NCBI GenBank assembly: GCA_018266395.1
Contig: JAFEAM010000012.1
Location: forward strand, 186,001 to 250,000
DNA length: 64,000 nucleotides
Direction: 5' to 3'
Source: Bacteroidota bacterium
GTDB taxonomy: Bacteria; Bacteroidota; Bacteroidia; Cytophagales; Cyclobacteriaceae
Shown: piece by piece, positions 1-10,500 of the stretch
Layout of the letters: each line of letters begins with the position of its first letter
Numbering within the stretch: the stretch's first letter is position 1
The notes under the pieces: model-generated
The model's database searches: none
What the model was told of the DNA's origin: nothing
Seen by the model: the letters and a program-made list of their open reading frames with translations, nothing else
Made by a program: the position numbers and the translations under genes

Positions 1-46
1 CAGCGACAGCTTTTTGAACAAATTCGAATTCAGCTGCGGACGGCAT
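1..46 (-). CDS. 5' end of an unidentified gene cut by the window edge
   Basis: An ATG on the minus strand (44-46) opens a frame that stays open to the window start and gives about 15 residues beginning MPSAAEFEFVQKA. It is divergent from the lipoprotein gene at 94, which leaves about 47 bases for two promoters. The peptide is too short to assign a family. The start is an inference from the open frame and the divergent arrangement. Confidence 0.3.
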   Translation of the reverse strand, partial: MPSAAEFEFVQKAVA

Positions 47-93
47 GATGCAAAAGTAGAATATTGTAAGATTGTGACAGCAGACCTCACACC

Positions 94-534
94 ATGAAAA
101 GACACGTATACCTATTGTTTCTGTTTGTGCTGTTCTCTTGTGTCCCAAAGGAACAAGTGGTATTGAAGGCCGTGCACATACGTGAACTTAATCCAGGATT
201 GAACGGGGCCATGTTGATGAAGGCGGATGCGGTATTTTTCAACCCGAATTCCAGCAGGATGAGACTGAAACGAATCCAACTGGATGTTCTGGTGGACGGA
301 AAGAAGGCGGCCCGCATCGATCAGCAGCTCAGCTCATTGATCAAAGCAAATTCTGATTTTACTGTTCCTCTTAAAGTGGAATTGAACCTAAAGGAGCTGG
401 GTGTATTGGACGCAATTCTTAACCTGCTGGGCGGAAAGAAATATGTTGTTGAATTTACGGGAAGCATGAAAATGTCGGTGAATGGCTTTCCTCTGAAAGT
501 GCCTATACAACAAAAGGAAGAATTCAAATTTTAG
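94..534 (+). CDS. LEA14-like (LEA type 2) lipoprotein
   Basis: A 146-residue exported lipoprotein. Residues 1-16 form a short basic and hydrophobic signal ending in a lipobox-like FSC, so Cys16 is the probable lipidated residue. The rest matches the LEA type 2/WHy pattern: a single beta-sandwich with conserved NPN around residue 51 ('[22 protein letters not shown]') and a later '[12 protein letters not shown]' strand. In bacteria such proteins are small envelope proteins of unclear role, so the function is not assigned beyond family. The last 11 bases overlap the 3' end of the convergent lptB gene. Confidence 0.75.
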   Translation: MKRHVYLLFLFVLFSCVPKEQVVLKAVHIRELNPGLNGAMLMKADAVFFNPNSSRMRLKRIQLDVLVDGKKAARIDQQLSSLIKANSDFTVPLKVELNLKELGVLDAILNLLGGKKYVVEFTGSMKMSVNGFPLKVPIQQKEEFKF

Positions 535-1285
535 GATCCGGGGCGGCCGGCTGGGCCCTTGGCTTCCGAAGTTGGAAATTCTGGCCAAGGTAGACTTTGC
601 GCACCATGGGATCATTGGCCAGATCTTCTGCGGATCCCTGCTTGAATAGCTTCCCCTCCACCATCAGGTAGGCCCGATCGGTAATAGTTAGCGTTTCATC
701 AACATTGTGATCTGTAATTAGAATACCGATGTTCTTCTTCTTCAATCTGGAGACGATAGACTGAATCTCTTCAACGGCTATGGGATCCACACCTGCAAAC
801 GGTTCATCCAGCAATACAAAATGAGGATCAACTGCCAGCGCTCTCGCAATTTCAGTTCTTCTTCTCTCACCGCCAGAAAGCACCATCCCAAGGTTCTTGC
901 GAACATGGGTCAGGCTGAATTCCTCCAGCAGGCTTTCCATCTTTTCTTTCTGCTGCTGACGCGAAAAGTTCCGCATCTCCAGGGGTGCAAGAATGTTTTC
1001 TTCCACGGAGAGATTTCTGAATACAGACGCCTCCTGGGCAAGGTAGCCTATGCCAAGCTTTGCACGTTTGTACATCGGCAACTCAGTGATGTTCTGATCA
1101 TCGAGATAGATTTGACCTCCATTGGGTTTGATCAGACCGACAATCATGTAGAAGCTGGTTGTCTTTCCCGCTCCGTTAGGGCCAAGAAGTCCGACAATTT
1201 CTCCCTGCTCAACCCTTACCGAAACATTGTTAACAACTGTCCGCTTCTTATACTTCTTGAGTAGATTTTCTGCACGCAATACCAT
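524..1285 (-). CDS. lptB: LPS export ABC transporter ATP-binding protein LptB
   Basis: A 253-residue cytoplasmic ATPase that powers the LptFG pump moving lipopolysaccharide from the inner membrane onto the Lpt bridge. Visible motifs are Walker A GPNGAGKT (35-42), Q-loop Gln84, signature LSGGE (136-140), Walker B FVLLDEP (156-162) and switch His193 in ITDH. The '[13 protein letters not shown]' segment and overall length are typical of LptB, with a slightly longer Pro/Ala-rich C-terminal tail. It starts 2 bases after recJ ends, so it is probably translated from the same message. Its 3' end overlaps the convergent lipoprotein gene by 11 bases. lptF, lptG and lptC are not in this window. Confidence 0.93.
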   Translation of the reverse strand: MVLRAENLLKKYKKRTVVNNVSVRVEQGEIVGLLGPNGAGKTTSFYMIVGLIKPNGGQIYLDDQNITELPMYKRAKLGIGYLAQEASVFRNLSVEENILAPLEMRNFSRQQQKEKMESLLEEFSLTHVRKNLGMVLSGGERRRTEIARALAVDPHFVLLDEPFAGVDPIAVEEIQSIVSRLKKKNIGILITDHNVDETLTITDRAYLMVEGKLFKQGSAEDLANDPMVRKVYLGQNFQLRKPRAQPAAPDPKI

Positions 1286-1287
1286 GA

Positions 1288-2988
1288 TCAGTCGAATTTT
1301 AGGTCTTTGACCCGAAGTTGAACGCTTGTGCTGCCATTAAAAGTACTCTCTTCAATGGTATAGGCCATGCGAAACGAATCCCCCCGCAGCAGGCGGTCGT
1401 AATGATCAATCATATCAAAACCCACAACGTTGAAGAAATAACTATTGTTCTTCTGCCCTGCGAGGAATTTGATGTGGCGGTCTTTGAATGTGGAAAGCGA
1501 ATTGAGCACATAAAGTTCCGTGGATTCGAAAACGGGTTTGGAATTCTCTGGCCCAAACGGCGCCATTTGTTTAAGGATCCCCTGGAACTTGGACGTAAGT
1601 GCGTCAAAGGGAAGGGTGATGTCTATATCAACAACGGGTGTGAGCATTTCTTCAGTAATAGTTGCGGATACAACCTCCTCGAACCTTTGTTGAAACGCAA
1701 TGAGATTAATTCTGTCCAGGGTCAGTCCTGCCGCATATTTGTGTCCTCCGTATTTTTCCAGCAGATCACTGCAACTTTCTATGGCCTGATATAGATCAAA
1801 CCCCGCCACACTTCTGGCGCTGCCGGTAATCTTGTCGTTGCTTTCAGTCAGGATCACTGTGGGTCTGTAATAACGCTCCACACATCTAGCAGCAACTATG
1901 CCAATTACACCCTTATGCCATGTATCCTTGAAAAGTACGGTGGTTTTGGCCTTCTGCAGGGATTGATCCGATTCAATCATGGCCAACGCTTCTTCCGTGA
2001 TATTTATATCGTACTCCCTGCGTAGGTCGTTCTTGATGTTTATTTTTTCGGCAAACGCCATGGCCTCAGCCTCTGATGAGGAGATGAGCAACTCTACAGC
2101 TCCCCGTGCATGTGCAACACGACCTGCAGCATTTATTCTAGGACCAAGCGTAAACACAACTCCTGATATGTCGAGCTCGCTTCGAACGCCTGCAATTTCT
2201 TTCAATGCCTTAAGACCGGGTCGTGGATTTTCGTTGAGCTTCCTGAGACCGAAATAGGAGAGGATGCGATTCTCGCCATTGATGGGGACAATATCTGACG
2301 CTATGCTGACGGATACGAGATCAAGAAAGTCATAGACCGCCTTCTCATCCTTGTACTTGCGCGAATAAGCCTGCACGAGCTTGAATCCAATTCCGCATCC
2401 GCTCAGCTCTTTGAACGGATAAAGGCAGCCACCTCTTTTCGGATCCAATACCGCAACCGCCTGTGGAATGTTGTTCCCCGGGAGGTGATGATCACAAATG
2501 ATAAAGTCAATGCCCTTGTGATTGGCCAGCATCACCATGTCAGAAGCCTTGATACCAAGGTCAAGCGCAATGATCAGCGTAAATCTATTTTCTTCCGCCC
2601 ACTGAATGCTTTTTTCAGAAACACCATATCCTTCTGAAGAACGGTCAGGGATATAGAAATCACATTGATTGTAAAATCCTGCGAGATAGCTGTACACCAA
2701 AGCGACAGCCGTTGTGCCATCAACATCATAATCTCCGTATATGAGGATTCTTTCTTTTGTTGTAATGGCCCTGTGCAACCTTTCAACAGCTTTGTCCATA
2801 TCCAACATCAGGAAGGGATCATGAAGATCATCCAGGGATGGCCTGAAAAAATTCTTGGCTGCATCAAAAGAACTGATTCCGCGCTGAAGGAGAAGTGCTG
2901 CCAGATAAGGATTCACGTTGATGCTTTTGCTCAAAGCATCGACCTGTTCCTTGTCCGGGTTGGCCTTATATATCCAGCGTCTGTTCAT
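1288..2988 (-). CDS. recJ: Single-stranded-DNA-specific exonuclease RecJ
   Basis: A 566-residue DHH-superfamily 5'-3' exonuclease acting on single-stranded DNA in recombination and mismatch or excision repair. The catalytic DHH core is visible: DYDVDGT (86-92) and CDHHLPG with the DHH triad at 166-168, followed by a DHHA1-type segment ([14 protein letters not shown]…YGGHKYAAG) and a C-terminal OB-fold region. Length is normal for the family. The ATG at 2986-2988 overlaps the stop of the upstream glycine-rich gene by ATGA, and lptB follows after 2 bases, so the three genes look co-transcribed. Confidence 0.94.
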   Translation of the reverse strand: MNRRWIYKANPDKEQVDALSKSINVNPYLAALLLQRGISSFDAAKNFFRPSLDDLHDPFLMLDMDKAVERLHRAITTKERILIYGDYDVDGTTAVALVYSYLAGFYNQCDFYIPDRSSEGYGVSEKSIQWAEENRFTLIIALDLGIKASDMVMLANHKGIDFIICDHHLPGNNIPQAVAVLDPKRGGCLYPFKELSGCGIGFKLVQAYSRKYKDEKAVYDFLDLVSVSIASDIVPINGENRILSYFGLRKLNENPRPGLKALKEIAGVRSELDISGVVFTLGPRINAAGRVAHARGAVELLISSSEAEAMAFAEKINIKNDLRREYDINITEEALAMIESDQSLQKAKTTVLFKDTWHKGVIGIVAARCVERYYRPTVILTESNDKITGSARSVAGFDLYQAIESCSDLLEKYGGHKYAAGLTLDRINLIAFQQRFEEVVSATITEEMLTPVVDIDITLPFDALTSKFQGILKQMAPFGPENSKPVFESTELYVLNSLSTFKDRHIKFLAGQKNNSYFFNVVGFDMIDHYDRLLRGDSFRMAYTIEESTFNGSTSVQLRVKDLKFD

Positions 2989-3779
2989 TTATCGTCAAAG
3001 TTTATGGCTCCTGGCTTGCCGGGGTTCCCCTCCAAGCCCTTGGGGCCTTTACGGCCATGCTTGCCGTCCATCTTGCTGTCATCAGCAGGACTGAGTCCGG
3101 AATATCCACCGGCACCGCCGTCTCCCCCCTGACCCTGGTTTCCGCCAAAAGTGCGGATGAATATTTTTTCGTTGAGCATGGTTCGAAGTTCAGGTATACG
3201 CCTGGAGTAAAACGTCACATTGCCGCCATCGCCGCCGTTTCCACCATTTGCCCCTGAGCCTCCGCTTCCACCGGATCCTCCGCGGCAAAGCCTGGTGCCG
3301 GGTCCGCCTCCTCCTCCGTCACCTCCCTGTCCGCCATCAGCACCATCACCGCCGGAAACGTCGATGTACAAACTACCGGGCACTCTTATGTCTGAAAAGT
3401 AGAGAAAAAGAGAAAGCCCATGAGCCCCGTTTGTCCCGTTGCTGCCGGTTAATCCGGATTTCCCGTCAGTACAGGGTGTGGTAACAGAGACACCAGGATG
3501 TCCGTTTCTTCCCCGGATCCCGGGGATGCCTTTCCCATCAATGAATGCACCTTTGTGGAAGATGGCAACTTTGGCATGTATGTAATTTTCGGCTTTCAGT
3601 TTATTGAGAATGATCTTCGACGAATCCATCATCGTCAACGTATCGACCACAAGAATATCAGAGCCCTTCAACTCAAATACTTCCTTTGGTTTTAAAGTGA
3701 GTTTGGAATACCGAACCTGTGCAGAGGCCTGAAGGGCAACCGAGTAGAGACCAACAAGTATCAGAATCTTTCGCAGCAT
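2985..3779 (-). CDS. Secreted collagen-like glycine-rich protein
   Basis: A protein of 264 residues from the ATG at 3779, which is followed directly by a signal peptide (MLRKILILVGLYSVALQASAQ). A start further upstream at 3821 would run into a terminator. After a N-terminal segment of about 80 residues the chain becomes glycine-rich: Gly-X-Y stretches (GIPGIRGRNGHPG; GRKGPKGLEGNPGKPG near the C terminus) flank Gly-Gly-Asp/Ser-rich blocks. Two Cys residues (CTDGK, RLCRGG) lie at the block borders. Function is unknown; a surface or matrix filament is a reasonable guess. It overlaps recJ by 4 bases. A paralogue of collagen-like exosporium proteins is possible only by composition. Confidence 0.75.
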   Translation of the reverse strand: MLRKILILVGLYSVALQASAQVRYSKLTLKPKEVFELKGSDILVVDTLTMMDSSKIILNKLKAENYIHAKVAIFHKGAFIDGKGIPGIRGRNGHPGVSVTTPCTDGKSGLTGSNGTNGAHGLSLFLYFSDIRVPGSLYIDVSGGDGADGGQGGDGGGGGPGTRLCRGGSGGSGGSGANGGNGGDGGNVTFYSRRIPELRTMLNEKIFIRTFGGNQGQGGDGGAGGYSGLSPADDSKMDGKHGRKGPKGLEGNPGKPGAINFDDK

Positions 3780-3790
3780 TGTTGCAAAGT

Positions 3791-3825
3791 AACAAAAACA
3801 AAAAGCAGCGCGGTTCCGCACTGCT
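3791..3825 (-). terminator. Rho-independent terminator of the SPOR-protein gene
   Basis: On the minus strand a 10-bp stem with one G-U pair (AGCAGTGCGG/CCGCGCTGCT, loop AA; 3804-3825) is followed by a T-rich run (3791-3803). It lies 27 bases after the stop of the gene at 3852-4511 and ends just upstream of the glycine-rich gene's start, so it separates the two transcripts. Confidence 0.75.
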
Positions 3826-3851
3826 TTCCTGATGATTTCGTCTGGTGCTTT

Positions 3852-4511
3852 TTACTTCTTGGCAGGCATCTTCTTCACCTCGCCGTTCTTGTCTGTAACA
3901 ACGCCTTCCAGCACGTCCTTGATTTCGACCCGCTGTCCATCCCGGTAAGGAACGATCCAGGCATCCTTTACTCCCATATCACGCATGTATTTCTTGAAGG
4001 TATCGGCTTCCCAGTAGTCACGGAATATACCGATAGTTATGCGCTGAGGGTCATTCTTGTCCTTGCCGGCGGCTTCACCTCCAAAGTTGGGGTTGTTGTC
4101 AAAATACTTGGAGAGATCCTTGTTCTTGAAGGCACCTACCTGCACTTTGTACACCACGCCTCTAGAAAAATCCATGGCGTTCACGGGCGGGTTCTCCTTC
4201 AATTGAGCCAGCTCGCCCTTCACGGAAGTGAGTTCGCTGCGCATCTTGCTGATCTGATCTTCAAGGTCAGCGATTCGCGCGTTCTTGTCACTGACCGTAG
4301 TCTGCAGTTGCTTTACCTGCGTGTTGAGTTGTGAGATGTTGTTGTCTGCTGTTTGTTTGGCTTCTGTGAACTCCTTCAGCGATGAAGGGTTCTTTGCATA
4401 TTCCTTTGCCTTCTTCTTCCACTCCTTCTTCTCCGCCTTGGAGAGTTGTGCGAAAACCTGTGAGCCGGAAAAAATCAAAGCCAGGCAGACGATGATCACG
4501 TTAGTTTTCAT
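3852..4511 (-). CDS. Exported coiled-coil protein with SPOR-like C-terminal domain
   Basis: A 219-residue protein with a signal peptide (residues 1-21, cut after FAQ-type AQ). A Lys-rich helical segment (KAEKKEWKKKAKEY) comes next, then a long coiled coil of about residues 45-115 with heptad-like Leu/Val spacing. The C-terminal domain (about 123-200, 'VYKVQVGAFKNKDLSKYF…ITIGIFRDYWEADTFKKYM') has the beta-alpha-beta pattern of SPOR peptidoglycan-binding domains. Similar Cytophagales proteins are often labelled Ezrin/radixin/moesin family because of the coiled coil. Likely a periplasmic, cell-wall-associated protein. It has its own terminator downstream. Confidence 0.75.
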   Translation of the reverse strand: MKTNVIIVCLALIFSGSQVFAQLSKAEKKEWKKKAKEYAKNPSSLKEFTEAKQTADNNISQLNTQVKQLQTTVSDKNARIADLEDQISKMRSELTSVKGELAQLKENPPVNAMDFSRGVVYKVQVGAFKNKDLSKYFDNNPNFGGEAAGKDKNDPQRITIGIFRDYWEADTFKKYMRDMGVKDAWIVPYRDGQRVEIKDVLEGVVTDKNGEVKKMPAKK

Positions 4512-4610
4512 GTTAACGGGGTTAATTAATAGTTAAAAGTAGTAAAAAATCCCATAATCAGCCTGAATTGGCCCATCCGGTAAAGAACCTTAGGATCTGA
4601 GGTTGAAGCT

Positions 4611-5996
4611 TCACACCATTTTTTCAGGCTTCACCCACTCATCAAATTGCTCGGAAGTTAGGAGGCCGAGTTCCACAGCTGCCGCACGAAGCGTCTTGTT
4701 TTCTTTGTGAGCCTTCTTGGCAATCTTGGCGGCATTCTCATACCCAATGTGGGTGTTGAGCGCGGTAACAAGCATCAGAGAATTCTCCATGTGGCGTTTG
4801 ATAATCGGAAGATTCGGCACAATACCTTCGGCACATTTTTCATTGAATGACATGCACGCATCTCCGAGCAAACGTGCCGATTGCAGCACATTGGCTGCTA
4901 TCAGGGGCTTGAAGACATTCAGTTCGAAATGCCCTGTCGCTCCGCCCACACTTACTGCAACATCATTCCCCATTACCTGGGCACATACCATGGTCATGGC
5001 TTCGGGCTGGGTGGGGTTTACTTTGCCTGGCATAATGGAGGATCCCGGCTCATTGTCCGGAATAACTATTTCGCCAATCCCGCTGCGTGGTCCCGAGCTG
5101 AGCATCCGAATGTCGTTGGCAATTTTCATCAGCGATACGGCCACCCGCTTCAGCGCGCCTGAAAGTTCCACCATGGCATCGTGTGCGGCAAGGGCTTCAA
5201 ATTTGTTGGGTGCCGTTGCAAACGGATAGCCGGTGAGTTCGGCAATCTTGTTCGCCACAAGGATGTCATAGCCTTTGGGAGTGTTAAGCCCGGTTCCGAC
5301 TGCGGTGCCACCCAAAGCAAGTTCGCGGACTGCCTCAAGTGCATTCTTCAGAGCGCGCATTCCGTTGTCCAGTTGTTGCACATAGCCGGAGAACTCCTGC
5401 CCAAGGGTGAGGGGAGTTGCGTCCATGAAATGGGTGCGGCCGGTTTTAACGATGGATTTGAATTCTGAGGCTTTGGCGGCGAGCGTGTCGCGCAATCTTC
5501 TAATACCAGGAATAGTAACTTCCATGACCTGCTTATAGGCAGCGATGTGCATGGCCGTCGGGTAGGTATCGTTCGAAGATTGTGACTTGTTTACGTCGTC
5601 ATTGGGGTGGAGTACTTTTTTCTCATCAGTAAGTTTGCCTCCTTGAATCACATGCGCCCGGTATGCAATGACCTCGTTGGCATTCATATTACTTTGTGTG
5701 CCTGAGCCCGTCTGCCAGATTACCAGCGGAAACTGATCATCGAGCTTTCCGGCAAGAATTTCGTCACAGACTTTTGCAATCAGGTCTCTCTTTTCTGCAG
5801 ACAGAACCCCCAGCTCATGATTGGCCATTGCCGCAGCCTTCTTCAAATACCCAAATGCGTAAATGATTTCTTTAGGCATGCTGGCCTCGGGGCCTATCTT
5901 GAAATTGTTTCGGGATCTCTCTGTCTGGGCGCCCCAGTATTTGTCTGAGGGCACTTGTACTTCGCCCATGGTGTCTTTTTCGATGCGGAACGACAT
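4611..5996 (-). CDS. fumC: Class II fumarate hydratase (fumarase C)
   Basis: A 461-residue TCA-cycle enzyme that interconverts fumarate and L-malate. The ATG at 5996 ([16 protein letters not shown]) is preferred over an upstream in-frame start because it matches the usual fumarase N terminus and lies 20 bases after a promoter-like element. Conserved motifs are [14 protein letters not shown], the [12 protein letters not shown] segment and the superfamily signature [13 protein letters not shown], which carries the catalytic serine loop. Length agrees with E. coli FumC. It sits between the SPOR-protein gene and the GOGAT genes and appears to be transcribed on its own. Confidence 0.96.
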   Translation of the reverse strand: MSFRIEKDTMGEVQVPSDKYWGAQTERSRNNFKIGPEASMPKEIIYAFGYLKKAAAMANHELGVLSAEKRDLIAKVCDEILAGKLDDQFPLVIWQTGSGTQSNMNANEVIAYRAHVIQGGKLTDEKKVLHPNDDVNKSQSSNDTYPTAMHIAAYKQVMEVTIPGIRRLRDTLAAKASEFKSIVKTGRTHFMDATPLTLGQEFSGYVQQLDNGMRALKNALEAVRELALGGTAVGTGLNTPKGYDILVANKIAELTGYPFATAPNKFEALAAHDAMVELSGALKRVAVSLMKIANDIRMLSSGPRSGIGEIVIPDNEPGSSIMPGKVNPTQPEAMTMVCAQVMGNDVAVSVGGATGHFELNVFKPLIAANVLQSARLLGDACMSFNEKCAEGIVPNLPIIKRHMENSLMLVTALNTHIGYENAAKIAKKAHKENKTLRAAAVELGLLTSEQFDEWVKPEKMV

Positions 5997-6015
5997 AGTA
6001 TTAAGGGTTATAAAA

Positions 6016-6023
6016 CAAATGTA
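6016..6023 (-). promoter_or_regulatory. Candidate -7 promoter element of fumC
   Basis: The minus strand reads TACATTTG, an exact match to the Bacteroidetes TAnnTTTG element, ending 20 bases before the fumC ATG. A hairpin-like inverted repeat (6024-6046, one G-U pair) lies immediately upstream and could end the glt transcript. No clear -33 TTTG is seen. Confidence 0.4.
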
Positions 6024-6071
6024 GGAAGCATCGATGAAATGCTCCCACATGTCTTGTCTGCACCTAAGACT

Positions 6072-7535
6072 TTAGATGACGTTCAGAATGCCTTTTTCCT
6101 TCCGCTCAAGAGAGGAGGCACCCATAAGGAATTCGTCCACAGCCCGTGCTGCTTCACGACCCTCGCTAATGGCCCATACTACCAGCGATTGCCCCCTCCT
6201 CATGTCTCCTGCGGCAAAGATGCCTTCGACGGAAGTTTGGTAATCATGGCATTTCACATTTCCCCTATCGTCTGTCTCGACGCCGAGCTCGGTCAACATG
6301 CCTTTCCGCTCAGGATGAACGAAGCCAAGAGCGAGCAACACCATATCGCAGGGAATAACCCGCTCCGTTCCGGTCACTTCGGTGAATGAAGGCTGTCCGG
6401 ATTCAGGTGTGTTCCACTGGATGTCACAGATTTTTATGCCGGTCAGTATACCCTGATCATTGCCTTCAAAGGCTTTGGTGACAATACTCCAATTGCGATC
6501 GCATCCCTCTTCATGAGAAGTAGAAGTCCTCAGGATCATGGGCCATTGCGGCCAGGGCATCGATGGCGTTCGGCCTTGCGGAGGCTTGGAAAGAATTTCT
6601 ATCTGAGTGACGGAAATCGCGCCCTGCCTGTTGGCGGTACCCACGCAATCAGAGCCAGTATCTCCACCGCCGAGAACAACTACTCGTTTTCCTCTAGCAT
6701 GAATTACCTCTCCTGAAAGATCTCTGCCGCTTATTCTCCTGTTTTGCTGACTGAGATAGTCCATAGCAAAATGGACTCCCTTGTGCCCGCGGCCAGGTAT
6801 ATGCAAATCCCGTGCAACGGTAGAACCTCCGCACATCAGAATTGCGTCATGCTCATTGCGGATTTCTGTGATGGGAATATTCACACCAACATGCGCGTTC
6901 GTTCTGAACACCACGCCTTCCTTTTCCATCACTGAAATGCGGCGGTCCAGAATCTCTTTGTCCAGTTTGAAGTCAGGAATTCCATACCGCAAAAGTCCTC
7001 CGACAGCGTCAGCTCTTTCAAATACAGTGACCCTATGTCCGGCGTAATTCAATTGTGCTGCAGCGGCAAGACCTGCGGGCCCGGAGCCGATTATGGCAAC
7101 CCTCCTGCCCGAACGGACAGATGGTTTTCGAGGAAGAACATAACCTTCCTCAAAAGCCTTTTCGATGACTGATTTTTCAATGTACTCGATCGTCACTGCA
7201 GGCTTGTTGATACCCAGAACACACGAGGCTTCACAGGGAGCAGGACAAATGCGACCTGTAAATTCCGGAAAGTTGTTGGTGCTGATGAGGATATCGTAAG
7301 CTAGTTTCCAATTGCCTTTATAGACTGCATCATTGAATTCCGGAATGTTGTTGCCCAGCGGACAGCCATGATGACAAAACGGTGTCCCGCAGTCCATGCA
7401 TCTTGATGCCTGTTTTTGTGAAAGGCCAGGTTCGATCGCGCCATCCACTTCCTTGTAATCCTTTATGCGCTCTTCAACCGGCCGGCGGCTGGGCAAGGAA
7501 CGGCCATGTTCGAGAAATCCTGTAGGTTTTCCCAT
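6072..7535 (-). CDS. gltD: Glutamate synthase small subunit (GOGAT beta)
   Basis: A 487-residue NADPH-dependent FAD/iron-sulfur protein that delivers electrons to GltB for making glutamate from glutamine and 2-oxoglutarate. The ATG at 7535 ([12 protein letters not shown]) is chosen over an upstream in-frame start inside gltB. The N-terminal cysteine clusters of the 4Fe-4S centres are visible ([33 protein letters not shown]). They are followed by the FAD-binding [10 protein letters not shown] and NADPH-binding GGGDTGSDC glycine motifs. It begins 2 bases after gltB ends, consistent with one transcript. Confidence 0.95.
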   Translation of the reverse strand: MGKPTGFLEHGRSLPSRRPVEERIKDYKEVDGAIEPGLSQKQASRCMDCGTPFCHHGCPLGNNIPEFNDAVYKGNWKLAYDILISTNNFPEFTGRICPAPCEASCVLGINKPAVTIEYIEKSVIEKAFEEGYVLPRKPSVRSGRRVAIIGSGPAGLAAAAQLNYAGHRVTVFERADAVGGLLRYGIPDFKLDKEILDRRISVMEKEGVVFRTNAHVGVNIPITEIRNEHDAILMCGGSTVARDLHIPGRGHKGVHFAMDYLSQQNRRISGRDLSGEVIHARGKRVVVLGGGDTGSDCVGTANRQGAISVTQIEILSKPPQGRTPSMPWPQWPMILRTSTSHEEGCDRNWSIVTKAFEGNDQGILTGIKICDIQWNTPESGQPSFTEVTGTERVIPCDMVLLALGFVHPERKGMLTELGVETDDRGNVKCHDYQTSVEGIFAAGDMRRGQSLVVWAISEGREAARAVDEFLMGASSLERKEKGILNVI

Positions 7536-7537
7536 TG

Positions 7538-10500
7538 TCAAATAGTTTGTCCTGCGTGTTGTCGGTTCTTTTCCAGCACCATTTTGTATTCCAGTGGCAT
7601 GACTTTGATGAATTGCCTGATCGTTGCGTCCCAATTTTTTATCATGAGTGCTGCCAGGTCGCTGCCCGTTCGGGTGAGATGTTCCATGATCAATGCTCGG
7701 AGATCGGCAAGATCCTCCTCCTCCATAATGTCCAGCAATACCATTTCCATGTTCACATTGCGGGAAAAGGTTTTAGACGCATCATATACATAGGCGATGC
7801 CTCCGCTCATACCGGCAGCAAAATTTCTGCCCGTATCACCGAGAATCACAACCTTGCCGCCGGTCATATACTCACAACCATGGTCGCCTACCCCCTCCAC
7901 TACGGCAATGGCACCGGAATTCCTCACACCAAATCTTTCTCCGGCTCTACCCCGAATAAAAGCATACCCGGAAGTTGCGCCATAAAGCGCAACGTTGCCC
8001 ACAATAATATTTTTGGAAGGATCATAGGTGGTTCTCTTGTCTGGGTACACAATGAGTTTTGCACCTGACAAACCCTTCCCGAAATAGTCATTCGCATCTC
8101 CTTCCAGTTCAAAGGTGAGCCCTGCTGCCGCAAACGCGCCGAAACTCTGCCCAGCCGTTCCGTGAAAGCGGTAATGCACTTCTGAAGTACCTGGAATTTG
8201 ACCGCCCATTGCGGACTGTTTTTTTGAAACCTCGTTGGAAAGCATTGTTCCTACGGCGCGATCCTCGTTGGTGATGGAAAAGACGCCGTGGACCGTCTCA
8301 TTCCTTTCAAGAAATGGTTCAGCGATTTTGATCAGATTTCTATCCAGAACGTATGCAATTCCGTGATCCTGCTCTTCCTGTTTGAATAATCCCGTATCCA
8401 GGCTGACAGGTTCCTTATGCAAGAGCGGGCTCAGATCAATATTCAGGTGCTTCCACGACAGAAGCTCCTCTTTTATTTCAAGACAATCGCTTTGTCCTAC
8501 CATTTCATCCACACTTCTGAATCCGAGTTCCGCCATGATCTCTCTCAGCTCCTCGGCAAGGAAGGTGAACAGATTAACAACATACTCGGGCTTTCCTGTG
8601 AATAGCGCCCTCAGCTCTTTGTTCTGCGTGGCGACACCAACCGGACATGTATTCAGGTGGCACTTTCGCATCATAATGCATCCTGAAGTCACGAGCGCCG
8701 CCGTTGCCACACCCCATTCTTCAGCGCCAAGCAGGGCCGCTATGGCCAGGTCGCGCCCCGTCCTGATTTGACCATCTGTCTGAAGTACCACGCGTCCCCG
8801 AAGTTTATTTCTTACCAAAGTCTGATGAGCCTCCGCGAGGCCAAGCTCCCACGGCAGGCCGGCATGGCGGATGGAACTGAGCGGTGAAGCACCGGTACCG
8901 CCATCGTGACCTGAGATCAGAATAACGTCTGCATGGGCCTTTGCCACACCTGACGCAACGGTGCCTACACCCGATTCGGAAACCAGCTTTACGCTTATCC
9001 GCGCATCGCGATTTGCATTCTTGAGATCAAAAATGAGTTGGGCGAGATCTTCTATTGAATAGATATCGTGGTGAGGAGGAGGCGAAATCAACCCAACACC
9101 AGGTGTCGAATGGCGCACACGGCCGATCCATTCATCAACCTTGTGTCCGGGTAATTGACCACCCTCACCCGGCTTCGCGCCTTGCGCCATTTTAATCTGG
9201 ATCTCTTTTGCATGGGTAAGATAGTAAGAGGTTACGCCAAAGCGACCGGAAGCCACCTGTTTGATGGCAGAATTTTCCCAGTCTCCGTTCGGCAGTTTTT
9301 GAAAACGCATTTCGTCTTCTCCACCCTCACCACAGTTGCTCTTACCCCCGATGCGGTTCATGGCAACTGCCAATGTGCGATGGGCTTCGTAGGAGATGGA
9401 GCCGAATGACATAGCTCCTGTGGCAAATCGTTTGAAAATCTTCTCAACGGGTTCAACTTCTGAAAGACTGATGGATTTTCGTTTCCTGAATTCAAGCAGA
9501 CTTCTCAGGGTGATGGTCTTCTCGGATTGTGCATTGATCAGTTGCGAGTATTTCTTGAACAGGCGATAGTCATTTCTTTGCGTGGACTGCTGAAGCAGGT
9601 GGATGGTTTGAGGATTAAACATGTGCGCTTCCCCACGCTGCTTCCATTGATACACTCCTCCCACTTCCAGCTGATTGCTCCCGGTCCCCTGATTGGAAAA
9701 TGCAAGGCGGTGTTTGATCAACGCTTCCCGTGCGATATCATCGAGGGATAGTCCGCCGATGCGGGAGACAGTTCCGGTGAAAAACTGGTCCACCACTTCC
9801 TTGCTTATGCCCAGCACTTCAAAGATTTGCGCACCATGGTAAGACTGAAGTGTACTGATTCCCATCTTGCTCATGATCTTGAGCAGTTCACCGCACACGG
9901 CCTTCTTGTAATTGTAAATAGCCTGCTCCTCGGTAACGTCTTCACGGAGCAGGTTGCGTTTCTTCATGTCATGGATGGTCTGATACACCAGGTAGGGATT
10001 GATCCCCGATGCACCGTAACCAAGAAGAGTCGCGTAATGATGGGTCTCCCATACGTCGCCAGCTTCAACAAGAAGACCAACTTTGCCCCTGAGTCCTTTG
10101 CGGATCAGATCATGATGTACCGCTCCTAGTGCGAGCAACGAAGGTATCTGGGCATGACCGCTGTCAAAGCTCCGGTCTGAAAGAATTATGATCGTAAAGC
10201 CGTCTTCGATTGCATCAGTCACATATTGACAGACACGATCAAGTCCCTTTTGAAGTGAACCAGGCTTGCCATCTGCCTTGAAATAGGTGTACACCGTTTT
10301 GGTCTGAAGGTGCCGATGATCGATGTACCGGATCTTTTCCAGCTCACTGTTAGACAGGACAGGGATGGGCAATTCCAATGTGATGCAATGCTCTGCTGTT
10401 TCTTCCAGAAGGTTAAGTGAACCGCCGACATGCGTCAGCAAGGACATTACCATTCGTTCACGTATGGGATCAATCGGGGGATTGGTAACCTGCGCAAACA

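Noticed and set aside
3220-3402. Proline-rich open frame on the plus strand
   Set aside because: It is the complement of the glycine-rich gene; Gly codons read backwards give Pro. No ribosome site or family match.
4586-4604. Inverted repeat AACCTTAG/CTGAGGTT after fumC
   Set aside because: The stem has a mismatch, a 3-base loop and only a weak T run; too uncertain to call a terminator.
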